Positions 37,601-47,445 are shown, counted from the stretch's first letter. The stretch is DNA of 64,000 bases from Acetobacterium paludosum (GCF_008086595.1 NZ_RXYA01000012.1:62001-126000), one strand, 5' to 3'. The notes: generated by a model from the letters alone, not told the origin. Numbers and translations: made by a program.

Positions 37601-37673
37601 AGAAGTTGGCGATGATCTTCTTTTAACTGCCATGGATCACAGATTAAAACACAAAATAAATTTAGAAAGATAA
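37569..37673 (+). CDS. Possible 34-residue small ORF, low support
   Basis: An open frame from GTG (37569) to TAA (37671-37673) encodes a charged peptide with DDLLLTAMDHRLKHKI near the end. It begins inside the inverted repeat, has no good SD (only TGGG about 10 bases upstream), and stops 4 bases before DUF1294. It could be a real small protein, a decayed gene or chance. Confidence 0.22.
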   Translation: MPQSDKIISLKEVGDDLLLTAMDHRLKHKINLER

Positions 37674-37677
37674 TGTC

Positions 37678-37959
37678 ATGAAAAATTTTATTCTTTACTT
37701 GATTTTATATCTCATAATAATCAATTTCGTCACCTTTTTTTTGTTCTGGAAAGACAAAAGACGGTCAAAACGTGATGCCTGGCGAATACCAGAAAAAACC
37801 TTGCTGATTTTTAGCGTAGTGGGGGGAAGCGTTGGCGGAATAATGGGTATGAAGGTTTTTCATCATAAGACAAAGCACTTGCAATTTTCGCTGGGATTGC
37901 CGGTAATACTACTTTTTCAGGTGGGGATTGCCGCCGTTGCTTTTTTTAAGTTTGGCTGA
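37678..37959 (+). CDS. DUF1294 family membrane protein
   Basis: A 93-residue membrane protein with three hydrophobic segments. The family pattern FFLFWKDKRRSKRDAWRIPEKTLL, GGSVGGIMGMKVFHHKTKHLQF is clear; the RIPE and HKT motifs are the most conserved. Function unknown across the family. GAAAGATAATG lies upstream, so the SD is weak. Confidence 0.87.
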   Translation: MKNFILYLILYLIIINFVTFFLFWKDKRRSKRDAWRIPEKTLLIFSVVGGSVGGIMGMKVFHHKTKHLQFSLGLPVILLFQVGIAAVAFFKFG

Positions 37960-38093
37960 GTTTTGTTTAGGCGGCATTAGAATAACTGTTGAATTGTGAT
38001 TAAGTTGATTATTATGCGAGAAAAAACAAGGAAGAACTTGACAATTTATAAAAAAAAAGGTAACCTATAACGGTACTTGAAAATGAATGTCAT

Positions 38094-38178
38094 GCGAGAG
38101 TGTTGGAACTGGCAGACAAGCACGTTTCAGAGGCGTGTGCCGAAAGGCGTACGGGTTCGATTCCCGTTTCTCGCACCA
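38094..38178 (+). tRNA. tRNA-Leu (anticodon CAG)
   Basis: An 85-base tRNA with encoded CCA. Acceptor GCGAGAG pairs with TTCTCGC (one G-T), discriminator A. Anticodon stem CACGT/GCGTG encloses loop TTCAGAG, giving anticodon CAG for CTG codons. The long variable arm (TGCCGAAAGGCG) is class II, as in tRNA-Leu, and the GGGTTCGATTCCC T-arm is standard. TTGACA at 38038-38043 may be its -35 element, though the -10 is weak. Confidence 0.96.
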
Positions 38179-38188
38179 ATAAGGAATT

Positions 38189-38226
38189 AAAAGCTGTGGA
38201 AATTTTAAATTTTCACAGCTTTTTTT
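38189..38226 (+). terminator. Intrinsic terminator after tRNA-Leu
   Basis: AAAAGCTGTGGAAA / TTTCACAGCTTTT around an AT-rich loop, followed by T run. Confidence 0.88.
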
Positions 38227-38391
38227 GCGTTTTTTACTTTAGATGAAAAAAATCAGAGGTTTATGAAGTTTAAAAAGGGTAAATAAAATTGTGTGAAATA
38301 ATAACGAAATAAAAAAAGAGCGGCACTTTCCGGTTGAAAATTAGAAAGTTGTGTTTTCGCAACTTGAAAGTAAAGCTGTTAGGATTGAAAA

Positions 38392-39312
38392 ATGAAAAAA
38401 GAAATACATATTAATGTCGCTGATATAGAAGAAAATATCCATAAAATATTTGATGAGCGTTATGTTATAATCGGAATTTTAGGAAGTGGTGGAATGGGAA
38501 ATGTATTCTATGCGAAGAGTAATGATGCATTAATGAAAAAGTATGCAATAAAAGTTTTGGATAAAAATATTTATCGCGAAAATATCAATATTTTAACTGA
38601 GGCCAAGGTTCTAAAAAAACTAGATCATCCATGCATTCCAAAGGTGATTGAACTGAAAGAGAATGAGTGTTATGTGTATGTTGTTCAAGAATATATTGAA
38701 GGAGAATCACTCAGCAATTTTATTAAACGAAATGGAAAGATAAAAGAAAAAACGCTGATGATCTGGATGAACAGCATTGCTTCAACCTTAAATTATCTTC
38801 ATGGGCAGGGAGTAATCCATAGAGACATAAAACCAGATAATATTATGATCAATAAGGATAGTCAAATGAAAATTATTGATTTTGGTTTGGCACGAAAAAT
38901 ATGTGATATTGATAAAGCAGATGAACGGGTTATTGGTACGTTATCATACACTGCACCTGAACGTTTTATAAAAAAAAAGGCGACGACCCAAACGGATATA
39001 TATGGATTTGGAACCACGATGTATTTTTTAGCAACCGGCATGAAACCAGAAGATATGAAGACAGAGTCAAAAAAAAGCTACGAAATTATGAAGAAGAATT
39101 TAACGGAAATGACATCACCCTGGTTGGCCTATATGCTGATAAAATCGATTGCTATCAATCCGAGTCAACGTTATGTCAATTTTGATGAAGTTTTGTATGA
39201 TCTTGAAGAAGAACCATTTAAAAAATTGGAAGAACAGCAAAAATCGAAACAACAAATTGCTTTAGTTATGTTGATTTTTTGCTTTTTGTTTTTATTTGGC
39301 ATCACTCTTTGA
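38392..39312 (+). CDS. Membrane-anchored serine/threonine protein kinase (short PknB-like)
   Basis: A 306-residue Hanks-type kinase. Visible: Gly-rich loop LGSGGMGNVFYAK (30-42), ATP lysine Lys54 (YAIKVL), catalytic HRDIKPDN with Asp145, DFG at 163-165, and APE at 188-190. One C-terminal helix (about 285-305) should anchor it in the membrane with almost nothing outside, so it lacks the PASTA sensor repeats of PrkC. No phosphatase partner is adjacent. A GTTGTG/CGCAAC hairpin sits about 40 bases before the ATG, and the SD (AGGA) is weak. Substrates unknown. Confidence 0.9.
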   Translation: MKKEIHINVADIEENIHKIFDERYVIIGILGSGGMGNVFYAKSNDALMKKYAIKVLDKNIYRENINILTEAKVLKKLDHPCIPKVIELKENECYVYVVQEYIEGESLSNFIKRNGKIKEKTLMIWMNSIASTLNYLHGQGVIHRDIKPDNIMINKDSQMKIIDFGLARKICDIDKADERVIGTLSYTAPERFIKKKATTQTDIYGFGTTMYFLATGMKPEDMKTESKKSYEIMKKNLTEMTSPWLAYMLIKSIAINPSQRYVNFDEVLYDLEEEPFKKLEEQQKSKQQIALVMLIFCFLFLFGITL

Positions 39313-39485
39313 ATTTCAGGTATTTCTGAAGAAAGTAGTTATAAAACCTGAGCACATCGATTTTTATTCGTTGTGTTTTTTTTGTTGTACATAAACAATA
39401 AACCGCTAAATCTTATTCTTTTTGTCATAAAAATGTTATAATAAAACCAAAAGCCAAACAAACATTCTAATCGAAAGAGGTAATT

Positions 39486-41552
39486 ATGAATCTCCAATGC
39501 ATCGCAGATAAAATGTCTATTTTTTTCAATCAATACAATTATCTTACCCACACGAGAGGTAATACACTTTTTTTATTGAAGTGTATTTTTTTGAAGTATC
39601 TCGTTAACAATCATCATATTGATTTTATTCAATATGAAAAAGAATTAAAAAAGAATTTCACTTTCGATTGTTTTATCGATTTATGGCAAGGGAAAGCCAT
39701 TGAAAAGATATTCTGGGAAGAGGAAGATCAGGATTTAGAACCCCTTGGAAACCTGATATGGGAGTGGATCTGTGATTTTGTGACGGCGGCGCCTTCATTT
39801 GAAGGAGAAAATCCCAGAATTATTGGCGATCTCTATGAAGAGAGTATGATGTTAAACCATAAAAAAAACCACGGCGTTTTTTATACCCCAGAAAATTTAG
39901 CGGATTATATGGCATCAAAAGCACTGGGAAAGTGCGAAGTGGATGAAAAATATAAAAAAATTCGCATATTTGACCCGGCATGTGGGAGTGGATCCCTTTT
40001 AAATGCTGTATACGATCGAATGTTTGAAATTTATGGAGAGAACATGTGCGACGAAGAAAAAGAAATACTTCATCGATTACTGCTGGAAAAAATTCTGGTT
40101 GGGGTTGACCGGGATTCCGTCGCTTGTCTGGTAACTCGGCTCATTCTTGTTTTAAAGGGAAATACTTATGTCAGACCATTGGGGATTCAATGTGGAGATA
40201 TTCTCACCGAAGAGCTAATTATTGAGAAATCAGTGGATATCATTATTGGGAATCCCCCCTATGTGGGTCACAAAGAAATAGACAGTGCCTATATGAAAAA
40301 GCTGAAGAATCGATATCCGTTAGTTTATCAGGATAAGGGGGATCTGTCCTATTGCTTTATCAATCGGGGCTGGGAATTGTTGAAACAAGATGGAATATTA
40401 ATTCACATCACTTCCCGCTATTTTTTAGAAGCCTATTATGGGAAACCCCTTCGCAATTTTATCAAAAGTGCTTTTGAAATTGAAGAAATTGTTGATTTCA
40501 ATGGTATCCGGATTATTCCGGGAGTGGGGATCGACCCGGCGATTATCAAGCTGATAAAAAATGAAAAGACAGAAAAAAACTGCGAGATCAGTATAAAACG
40601 CTTTTTAATAAAAAATCATAAATCGGACACCTATTCCCATTTAATCAATTCATTGGATGAGAGAAATAAGTTAGAAGAGAAACCTTTTGAATCTTATTTT
40701 GTTTCTCAGAATTCTTTGAGTGATGATCTCTGGCGGCTATATTCTCCGATTACAAAAGCGATCATCGAAAAAATCGAAAAAAAGACACCGTTTACTTTGG
40801 ATAATATCGTTCATAGTTTTCAGGGGATTATCACCGGAAATGACAAAGCATTCATTTTTGATAATAATGATGAAAACCTGAACAATTTTGAAGAAAGTCA
40901 TCTGAAACCGTGGATAAAAAATAAAGATGTCAGAACTTTTACCATTGCCGAGCCGCAGAAAAAAATTCTTTACACCAACGAAATTGATGCCATAGAATCC
41001 GATTCTGTTGTTCTGAAGCATTTAGGAAAATATCGGGAAAAACTGGAAAAACGCAGGGAATGCCAGAACGGAAAGCTGCCTTGGTATTTTCTTCAATGGG
41101 GCCGGGATCCCAGCCATTTTGAAAGAAAAAAAATTATTTATCCTTATAAGGCGACAAAAAACCGCTTTGCCATTGATGATAAAAAAAGTTATTTCAGTGC
41201 GGATGTGTATGGATTGATTCTGAAACCCCGGCTTTATCATAAGGTGACGGAAGAACTTTTGGTGGTGCTTTTAAATAGCCGCCTTTATAACTATTATTTT
41301 AAATCCTTTGCTAAAAAATTGGGAGACAAGCTTTATGAATACTACCCTAATACCTTATTAAAACTCAGAATACCGGATCTGGATGAAGAAAGCACTAGGC
41401 TATTTAATCGATTCTATGATAAAATCATAAAGATTAACTTACTTGAGAATGAATTGAATCGTTTAGAAATTCTCAATACGGTTGATCAATGGTTATATCA
41501 ATATTTTGAACTAACAGAAACTGAAATTGAAGAAATAGAGAAGGAAGGGTGA
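39486..41552 (+). CDS. Solitary N6-adenine DNA methyltransferase, Eco57I/TaqI-type (type IIG-like)
   Basis: A 688-residue protein: helical N-terminus (about 1-125), gamma-class methyltransferase core with motif X GVFYTP (130-135), SAM motif I FDPACGSGSLL (162-172), acidic VGVDRDS (motif II), and catalytic NPPY at 256-259, then a TaqI-like specificity domain (about 430-650). No PD-(D/E)xK nuclease motif was found in the N-terminal part, and no restriction gene adjoins, so it is probably a methylase without cutting activity. Its stop is 7 bases before rarA, implying one transcript. Solitary methylases of this class, such as C. difficile CamA, can control gene expression; that role here is speculation. 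Confidence 0.87.
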   Translation: MNLQCIADKMSIFFNQYNYLTHTRGNTLFLLKCIFLKYLVNNHHIDFIQYEKELKKNFTFDCFIDLWQGKAIEKIFWEEEDQDLEPLGNLIWEWICDFVTAAPSFEGENPRIIGDLYEESMMLNHKKNHGVFYTPENLADYMASKALGKCEVDEKYKKIRIFDPACGSGSLLNAVYDRMFEIYGENMCDEEKEILHRLLLEKILVGVDRDSVACLVTRLILVLKGNTYVRPLGIQCGDILTEELIIEKSVDIIIGNPPYVGHKEIDSAYMKKLKNRYPLVYQDKGDLSYCFINRGWELLKQDGILIHITSRYFLEAYYGKPLRNFIKSAFEIEEIVDFNGIRIIPGVGIDPAIIKLIKNEKTEKNCEISIKRFLIKNHKSDTYSHLINSLDERNKLEEKPFESYFVSQNSLSDDLWRLYSPITKAIIEKIEKKTPFTLDNIVHSFQGIITGNDKAFIFDNNDENLNNFEESHLKPWIKNKDVRTFTIAEPQKKILYTNEIDAIESDSVVLKHLGKYREKLEKRRECQNGKLPWYFLQWGRDPSHFERKKIIYPYKATKNRFAIDDKKSYFSADVYGLILKPRLYHKVTEELLVVLLNSRLYNYYFKSFAKKLGDKLYEYYPNTLLKLRIPDLDEESTRLFNRFYDKIIKINLLENELNRLEILNTVDQWLYQYFELTETEIEEIEKEG

Positions 41553-41559
41553 GGGTAAC

Positions 41560-42888
41560 ATGCAGGAAAGCTTTTTTGGAATCAATTATCAGGAAAAAAT
41601 GGCTGATAATGCGCCATTAGCGGTCCGAATGCGCCCCCGTACGCTAGAAGAATTTGTGGGACAGAAACATATTATTGCAAAAGGGAAGCTGCTGTATCGA
41701 CTCATCGAAGCGGATAAACTGTCTTCAGTCATTTTTTACGGCCCCCCGGGAACCGGAAAGACATCCCTGGCAAAAATTGTTGCAAACCGCACGAATTCAT
41801 CCTTTTATGAATTGAATGCGGTAACTTCCGGGAAAAAGGAAATTACCGAGGTTTTAGAAAAAGCAAAAAACAATCTGGGCGTTTACAATAAAAAATCCAT
41901 TTTGTTTATCGATGAAATTCATCGTTTTAACAAGGCTCAGCAGGACGCCTTGTTACCCAGTGTGGAAAGAGGCTTGGTGACGCTGATTGGGGCAACCACT
42001 GAAAACCCCTATTTTGAGATTAACTCGCCACTGCTTTCCCGGTCAACCATATTTGAATTTAAAAAACTCACCCCAGAAGATATCCGGAGCGTTATTTCCC
42101 GAGCAATTACCGACAAAGATAACGGTTATGGCGTTATGAAAGTAAAATGTGACGAAGCGGCCATCAGCTATTTGTCGGAAGTGTCCAACGGGGATGTACG
42201 CAGGGCTTTAAATGCCTTGGAACTTGGCATTCTTACCGTTGATAAAGATAAAGATGGTGTGATTCATATTGATCTGGAAACGGCCCAGGAATGCATTCAG
42301 CAAAAAGCCGTTCAATATGATAAAGACGGGGACAATCATTATGATACGATTTCGGCGTTTATAAAAAGCATTCGGGGTTCTGATCCCGACGCAGCGTTGT
42401 ATTGGATGGCCAAAATGATAACGGCGGGGGAAGATCCTAAATTTATTGCCCGCCGGATTGTTATTTCGGCTTCAGAAGATATCGGCAATGCCGAACCGAT
42501 GGCGCTGCCGGTGGCAATGGCGGCGGCAGATGCTGTTTCATTTATCGGCATGCCGGAAGCACGAATCAATCTGGCACAAGCAGTTGTTTTTCTGGCCTGT
42601 GCCCCTAAGAGCAATGCTTCGTATGTGGCAATCGATGCGGCACTTTCAGCCGTTCAGCATGCATCCAACAGCAATGTCCCGGCTCACTTACAGGATACGC
42701 ATTATTCTGGAAGTGAGAAACTGGGGAGAGGACTGACCTACAAGTACCCTCACAGTTATCCAGGGCACTATGTGCTGCAGCAATATCTTCCCGATGATTT
42801 GGTGGGAACTCATTTTTATGAACCGACCGAAATGGGTCACGAACGAAAAATGAAAGAATATCTTAAGAAAAATGGAATAATAGAATAA
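41560..42888 (+). CDS. rarA: Replication-associated recombination protein RarA (MgsA)
   Basis: AAA+ ATPase acting at stalled replication forks. The 442 residues show PLAVRMRPRTLEEFVGQKH, Walker A GPPGTGKTS, Walker B FIDEIHRFNKAQQDALLPSVE, sensor 1 GATTENPYFE, arginine finger segment LLSRSTIFE, and the C-terminal tetramerisation domain with HYDTISAFIKSIRGSDPDAALYW. Upstream GGGTGAGGGTAAC gives only a weak SD, suggesting translation coupled to the methyltransferase. Identity is firm. Confidence 0.96.
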   Translation: MQESFFGINYQEKMADNAPLAVRMRPRTLEEFVGQKHIIAKGKLLYRLIEADKLSSVIFYGPPGTGKTSLAKIVANRTNSSFYELNAVTSGKKEITEVLEKAKNNLGVYNKKSILFIDEIHRFNKAQQDALLPSVERGLVTLIGATTENPYFEINSPLLSRSTIFEFKKLTPEDIRSVISRAITDKDNGYGVMKVKCDEAAISYLSEVSNGDVRRALNALELGILTVDKDKDGVIHIDLETAQECIQQKAVQYDKDGDNHYDTISAFIKSIRGSDPDAALYWMAKMITAGEDPKFIARRIVISASEDIGNAEPMALPVAMAAADAVSFIGMPEARINLAQAVVFLACAPKSNASYVAIDAALSAVQHASNSNVPAHLQDTHYSGSEKLGRGLTYKYPHSYPGHYVLQQYLPDDLVGTHFYEPTEMGHERKMKEYLKKNGIIE

Positions 42889-42913
42889 AAATAGATAAAA
42901 AAAGGAGAGGCAT

Positions 42914-45868
42914 TTGAAAGAAGAATTAATGAAACAACAAGAAAAAATGTTTGAATTAGAAGAGAATGTTCATGGGTTTATTCTAAAAAAAGAAGAATTT
43001 GTGGAAGAAATAGATGGGTTTGCACGGATGTTTATCCATGAAAAAACCGGTGCCCAATGTTTATATGTTTCAGCAGAAGACGACAATAAAGTCTTTTCCA
43101 TTAGTTTTAGAACACCATCAACAGATAGTACCGGAGTGCCGCATATTATTGAACATTCAACCTTATGCGGATCCAGAAAATATCCGGTTAAAGAACCTTT
43201 TGTAGAACTGGCCAAGGGCTCGCTCAACACGTTTTTAAATGCCATGACTTATCCGGATAAAACAATGTATCCGATTGCCAGCACAAACGCCAAAGATTTT
43301 ATGAACCTCATGGATGTCTATATGGATGCGGTATTCTACCCCAATATTTATGAAAATCCTTATACCTTTTATCAGGAAGGCTGGCATTATCATATCGAAA
43401 ACAGTGAGGACCCCATTATTTATAACGGCGTTGTTTATAATGAAATGAAAGGGGCTTTTTCAAATCCGGAAGAGGTTCTTCAGAATAAAGTTTTTGAATC
43501 CCTCTATCCCCAGTCCTGTTATCGATTCGAATCCGGCGGGGATCCAGAAGTTATTCCGGAACTGACGTATGAAGACTTCCTGGCATTTCATAAAAAATAT
43601 TACCATCCATCCAACAGCTACATCTACCTGTATGGAGATGGTGATGTCAGAGATCATTTAAAATATCTCAATGATGAATATTTATCTGATTTTGAAAAAC
43701 AAACGGTGGATAGTGATATAAAAGAACAGGCACCATTTAAAAAGCAGCAAAATCTGGTGGCTTCTTATGGCGTTTCAAAAGAAGAACCGCTGGAAAACAG
43801 GGCTTATCTGGCACTCAATGTGGTTCTGGGAAATACACTGCCTTATGAAGAAGCATTGGCTTTCGATATCCTATCTCATATTTTATTAAGCAATAATTCA
43901 TCACCATTAAAGGAAGCCCTATTGGCACTTCAAATTGCAGAAGACGTGAGTTATCAATATAGCAATTCATTAAAACAGCCTTGTTTTTCAATTACCCTTA
44001 AAAATACGGAAGCAAAACATGGAGAACTATTTGTAAAAACGGTTGAAGATGTTTTAAAAAAACTTGTCAAAGATGGTCTGGATCCCCTGAGTGTGGAAGC
44101 GGGGATAAATATTTATGAATTTTCCCATATTGAGGGAGAATACGGTTCGTATCCAAAAGGCTTGATCTATGGCATAGATATTATGGATAACTGGCTCTAT
44201 GGAAATGATCCAACGGATTATCTAAAATATAAGGCAGTTTTTAAAAAGTTTAAATCCAGCTGGAAAGACGGTTACTTTGAAAAATTGATCCAACATTTAC
44301 TGATCGACAACACCTTTAAATCATTGGTGACCATTGTTCCCGACAATAACCTTCAAGAACAGGCAGATAGAAAACTGGAGGAAAAGCTTGCCGCCTACAA
44401 GGCGGGATTATCTCAGGAAGAACTGCTGAATCTGATTAACGAAACCCAGATACTGATGAAAAGACAAAACGAGGAAGATAGTCCTGATGATTTAGAAAAG
44501 ATTCCCAAGCTTTCCTTAGATGACATCAACAAGGAAGGGCGAAAATATCCCATAGAAGTTGAAAAAGCTCTGGATACCACATTACTTTTTCATCCCGGAT
44601 TTACAGGCGATATTTCATATTTAAAACTCTATTTTGATTATAGTGATATTCCCCAGGAAGACTTGAAATATCTGTCGCTTATGTGTAAAATGTTAGGTGG
44701 ATTGAGTACCAAGAATATGGATTTTCATCGATTGAGTCAAGAAATTGAAATCAATACCGGCGGACTTTCCTTTGGCATTGAGTCTTACGATGATGTTCAT
44801 CATTTAGGTGATTTTCGATCCAATTGTTATATCAAAGGAAAAGCCATTACTGAGAAAATACCAACCTTGATCAATCTGATGACAGATGTGTTGACGCAAA
44901 CTCAGTATAATGAAAAAAACCTGATCTATGATATGATTAGAGAGATTAAAACGCAAAAGGAAACGCAGTTTTTAACCGCCGGACATGTGGTAGGCGTTCA
45001 GCGGCTGCAGTCTTATTATTCACAATCGGCGCGCCTTTTTGAAGAGTTCGGCGGGATTGAATTCTATCGTTTTATTGCCGATCTGGAAGCTAGTTTTGAT
45101 GAAAAATTCGTTGCCCTGGCAGAAAAGATGACGCGAATTTCAAAGCGGATATTTACTACCCAAAAACCGATTATCAGTATCACCGGAACAAACGAAATAA
45201 AAGAGAAAACCCTGAGTGCGTTAGAAACGTATCTATCACAGCTTCAGCAGCGAGAAGATAAAATAAATCCCTTTAATTTCAAATTAAGTATTGGTAATGA
45301 GGGCTTTTTAACGGCGGCAAAAATTCAGTATGTCTCTCAGGGATATAATATCCGGGAGTTGGGCTTTGAATATTCAGGAGCGCAACTTGTTTTAAAAGGT
45401 ATTTTATCAATGGATTATTTATGGAACAAAGTGAGAGTTCAAGGGGGTGCCTATGGTGCGTTCTTCAGCATTGGCCGAGGCGGTGATTTGTATTTTGGCT
45501 CCTATCGGGATCCAAAGTTAAAAAAGACTTTGGATGCTTATGCCGGCACTATTGACTACATTAAAAATCTTGATCTTTCAAAGCGAGAATTGGAAAAATA
45601 TATTATTGGTACCATCAGCAGTAAAGATGTACCGCTTAGTGCTTCGGTAAAGGGTGAAATTTCGGATAATTTCTATTTTAGCGGAGTAACGAATGAAGAT
45701 CTGCAAAAAGAACGAAAAGAAATTTTAGAAACGTCGGTTGAACAATTAAGAAGCTTTTCCGATATGATTTCAAGTGTCCTTGAGAAAAATGTCTTGTGCG
45801 TCATGGGAAGCGAAGAAGCAATTAAAGAAAACAAGGAATTGTTTAAGGAAACACGCTATATTAAATAG
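42914..45868 (+). CDS. M16C-family zinc metallopeptidase (presequence protease-like)
   Basis: A 984-residue peptidase of the insulinase superfamily, subfamily M16C (PreP/Cym1-like), which degrades peptides in an enclosed chamber. The inverted zinc motif HIIEH (in GVPHIIEHSTLCGSRKYP) and the distal Glu in YNGVVYNEMKGAFS are present; the four-domain length is normal for the subfamily. TTG start behind AAAGGAGAGG. No signal peptide, so probably cytosolic. dacF-like gene follows within 20 bases, but a functional link is not evident. Confidence 0.92.
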   Translation: MKEELMKQQEKMFELEENVHGFILKKEEFVEEIDGFARMFIHEKTGAQCLYVSAEDDNKVFSISFRTPSTDSTGVPHIIEHSTLCGSRKYPVKEPFVELAKGSLNTFLNAMTYPDKTMYPIASTNAKDFMNLMDVYMDAVFYPNIYENPYTFYQEGWHYHIENSEDPIIYNGVVYNEMKGAFSNPEEVLQNKVFESLYPQSCYRFESGGDPEVIPELTYEDFLAFHKKYYHPSNSYIYLYGDGDVRDHLKYLNDEYLSDFEKQTVDSDIKEQAPFKKQQNLVASYGVSKEEPLENRAYLALNVVLGNTLPYEEALAFDILSHILLSNNSSPLKEALLALQIAEDVSYQYSNSLKQPCFSITLKNTEAKHGELFVKTVEDVLKKLVKDGLDPLSVEAGINIYEFSHIEGEYGSYPKGLIYGIDIMDNWLYGNDPTDYLKYKAVFKKFKSSWKDGYFEKLIQHLLIDNTFKSLVTIVPDNNLQEQADRKLEEKLAAYKAGLSQEELLNLINETQILMKRQNEEDSPDDLEKIPKLSLDDINKEGRKYPIEVEKALDTTLLFHPGFTGDISYLKLYFDYSDIPQEDLKYLSLMCKMLGGLSTKNMDFHRLSQEIEINTGGLSFGIESYDDVHHLGDFRSNCYIKGKAITEKIPTLINLMTDVLTQTQYNEKNLIYDMIREIKTQKETQFLTAGHVVGVQRLQSYYSQSARLFEEFGGIEFYRFIADLEASFDEKFVALAEKMTRISKRIFTTQKPIISITGTNEIKEKTLSALETYLSQLQQREDKINPFNFKLSIGNEGFLTAAKIQYVSQGYNIRELGFEYSGAQLVLKGILSMDYLWNKVRVQGGAYGAFFSIGRGGDLYFGSYRDPKLKKTLDAYAGTIDYIKNLDLSKRELEKYIIGTISSKDVPLSASVKGEISDNFYFSGVTNEDLQKERKEILETSVEQLRSFSDMISSVLEKNVLCVMGSEEAIKENKELFKETRYIK

Positions 45869-45885
45869 AAGATTTGGGAGGGGAT

Positions 45886-47325
45886 ATGAGACGAAAAATA
45901 GGACTGTTAGTAATTCTTAGTCTTGTCTTTTTTACACCCAACATTTTTGCAGCTGGTCTTCCGACCTTTGGTACAAATGAAGGGGTAATAGTTTTAGAAA
46001 AGAATAGTGGAGATATTCTTTATCAACAAAAACAGGATCAAAAATTTTATCCGGCAAGCACCACAAAACTCATGACCGCTTTGGTGGCGGTTGAAAACGG
46101 AAATCTTGATGACACCATTACGGTGGGAGATGAAATAGAAAATATTGATGCAGACAGCAGTGTGGCAGGTCTGGAAGTTGGGGAAACCATTACCTTAAGG
46201 GAACTCCTCTATGGTTTGCTTTTGCCATCAGGGAATGATGCAGCAGAAACCATTGCCGTTAACATTGGCCGGAAAATAGCCGGGAATACGACGCTTGATT
46301 CGTCAAAAGCATATGATCGGTTTATTAAGACCATGAATGACAAAGCAAAAGAACTGGGAATGACAGGGACTAATTATGTAAATCCTCATGGTTTGCAGGA
46401 CGCTAATCATTATACAACTCCGGCAGATATGCTGAAGTTGGCCGAAGTAGCATTTAGCGATGATACGGTAAGAATGGTAACCCGGGCTAAGGTCCATGAG
46501 ATCCAAACGAATATGGTCAAACATAAATGGAACAATACAAACCTTCTGCTGTACAACAGTTTTGATGAGTTATCAGACGATTATCGGGTGACGAATAATC
46601 TTTCGGCAGGAACCAATCCTCTTTTTAATGGTTATGCTACGAGTGGTAAAACCGGGTCTACAGATGAAGCGGGAAAATGTTTTGTTTTTGAAGGCGAAGG
46701 AAATGGAGAAAACATCATCGGCATTATTCTTGATGCCGATGAAACGACGGTTTTCAAAGAAGCCAGCGATACGATTAATACCTTAATCAAGGAATACAAG
46801 TTTATTGATTGGACCGGCGATAATAATTATTACGGTGAGGTAAAAGTAGAAAATAATCATATATTCGATGGTAATACATTAAAGTTGAGGACAAATGAAC
46901 CACTGATCAGCCTCGTTCCGGAAGCAAGCATGGATGGATACACATCTAAAATTAAATGGGATGGCAACCGCTTGATTGGAGATAAAACCATTGCCAGTCT
47001 CAAGGGCGATGTGAAGGAAGGCGATGAGATTGGTGAAGTCGATGTTTATAATGGGGATAAACTCGTAGAATCCACGCCCATCTATGCGGCCAATACCATG
47101 CAGACTCGAAAATGGGTAGACTATCTCATCATGTACTGGTATATCACAATTGTGGTGTTAATAATCATTGCCGCAATTCTGAGAATAATGTATGTCGATT
47201 TTATGCGTAAAAATAAAATTAAGTATAAAAAAATAAAAATTAAAAACGGTAACAGTAATGATGGCAGATCCGGAAATGGTAACGAGAAGAGAAACAGAAA
47301 TGAAAATACCAGAAATAGACGATGA
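45886..47325 (+). CDS. dacF: D-alanyl-D-alanine carboxypeptidase (PBP5/DacF-like)
   Basis: Trims the terminal D-Ala from peptidoglycan stem peptides outside the membrane. About 479 residues: signal peptide (IGLLVILSLVFFTPNIFAAG), penicillin-binding S11 domain with the catalytic SxxK (PASTTKLMTA), SxN (PSGNDAAE) and KTG (TSGKTGSTDEAG) motifs, a PBP5 C-terminal beta domain, then a true transmembrane helix (about 420-445) and a cytoplasmic tail very rich in Lys, Arg and Asn. A transmembrane anchor plus basic tail is less usual than the amphipathic helix of PBP5. Start at ATG 45886 after GGGAGG; the frame opens at 45874. Confidence 0.92.
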   Translation: MRRKIGLLVILSLVFFTPNIFAAGLPTFGTNEGVIVLEKNSGDILYQQKQDQKFYPASTTKLMTALVAVENGNLDDTITVGDEIENIDADSSVAGLEVGETITLRELLYGLLLPSGNDAAETIAVNIGRKIAGNTTLDSSKAYDRFIKTMNDKAKELGMTGTNYVNPHGLQDANHYTTPADMLKLAEVAFSDDTVRMVTRAKVHEIQTNMVKHKWNNTNLLLYNSFDELSDDYRVTNNLSAGTNPLFNGYATSGKTGSTDEAGKCFVFEGEGNGENIIGIILDADETTVFKEASDTINTLIKEYKFIDWTGDNNYYGEVKVENNHIFDGNTLKLRTNEPLISLVPEASMDGYTSKIKWDGNRLIGDKTIASLKGDVKEGDEIGEVDVYNGDKLVESTPIYAANTMQTRKWVDYLIMYWYITIVVLIIIAAILRIMYVDFMRKNKIKYKKIKIKNGNSNDGRSGNGNEKRNRNENTRNRR

Positions 47326-47364
47326 CCTGAAAAAACACCTTTGCAGCCTAAAATAATTTTACTC

Positions 47365-47419
47365 TTGACAGCAGTGACAAAGATTGTTTATAATTAAACA
47401 AAGATCTTCTGAAGATCTT
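47365..47419 (+). promoter_or_regulatory. Promoter with overlapping palindromic operator upstream of cbiM
   Basis: TTGACA (47365-47370), 18-base spacer, TATAAT (47389-47394). From about the transcription start lies a perfect palindrome, AAGATCTTC-T-GAAGATCTT (47401-47419), well placed for a repressor. Its sequence does not match Fur, MntR or NikR consensus sites that I know. Confidence 0.7.
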
Positions 47420-47445
47420 AAATATGAGAAATTTAAAAATTAACG

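Noticed and set aside
38320..38391. Hairpin AAGTTGTG/CGCAACTT before the kinase gene as a riboswitch
   Set aside because: Only a simple 8-bp hairpin with a possible alternative pairing; no c-di-GMP or other riboswitch core present.
38392..41552. Kinase plus methyltransferase as a Pgl/BREX-type defence system
   Set aside because: No PglZ phosphatase, no large PglW-type kinase, no BrxC/BrxL genes; the kinase and methylase are separated by about 170 bases and the methylase pairs with rarA.
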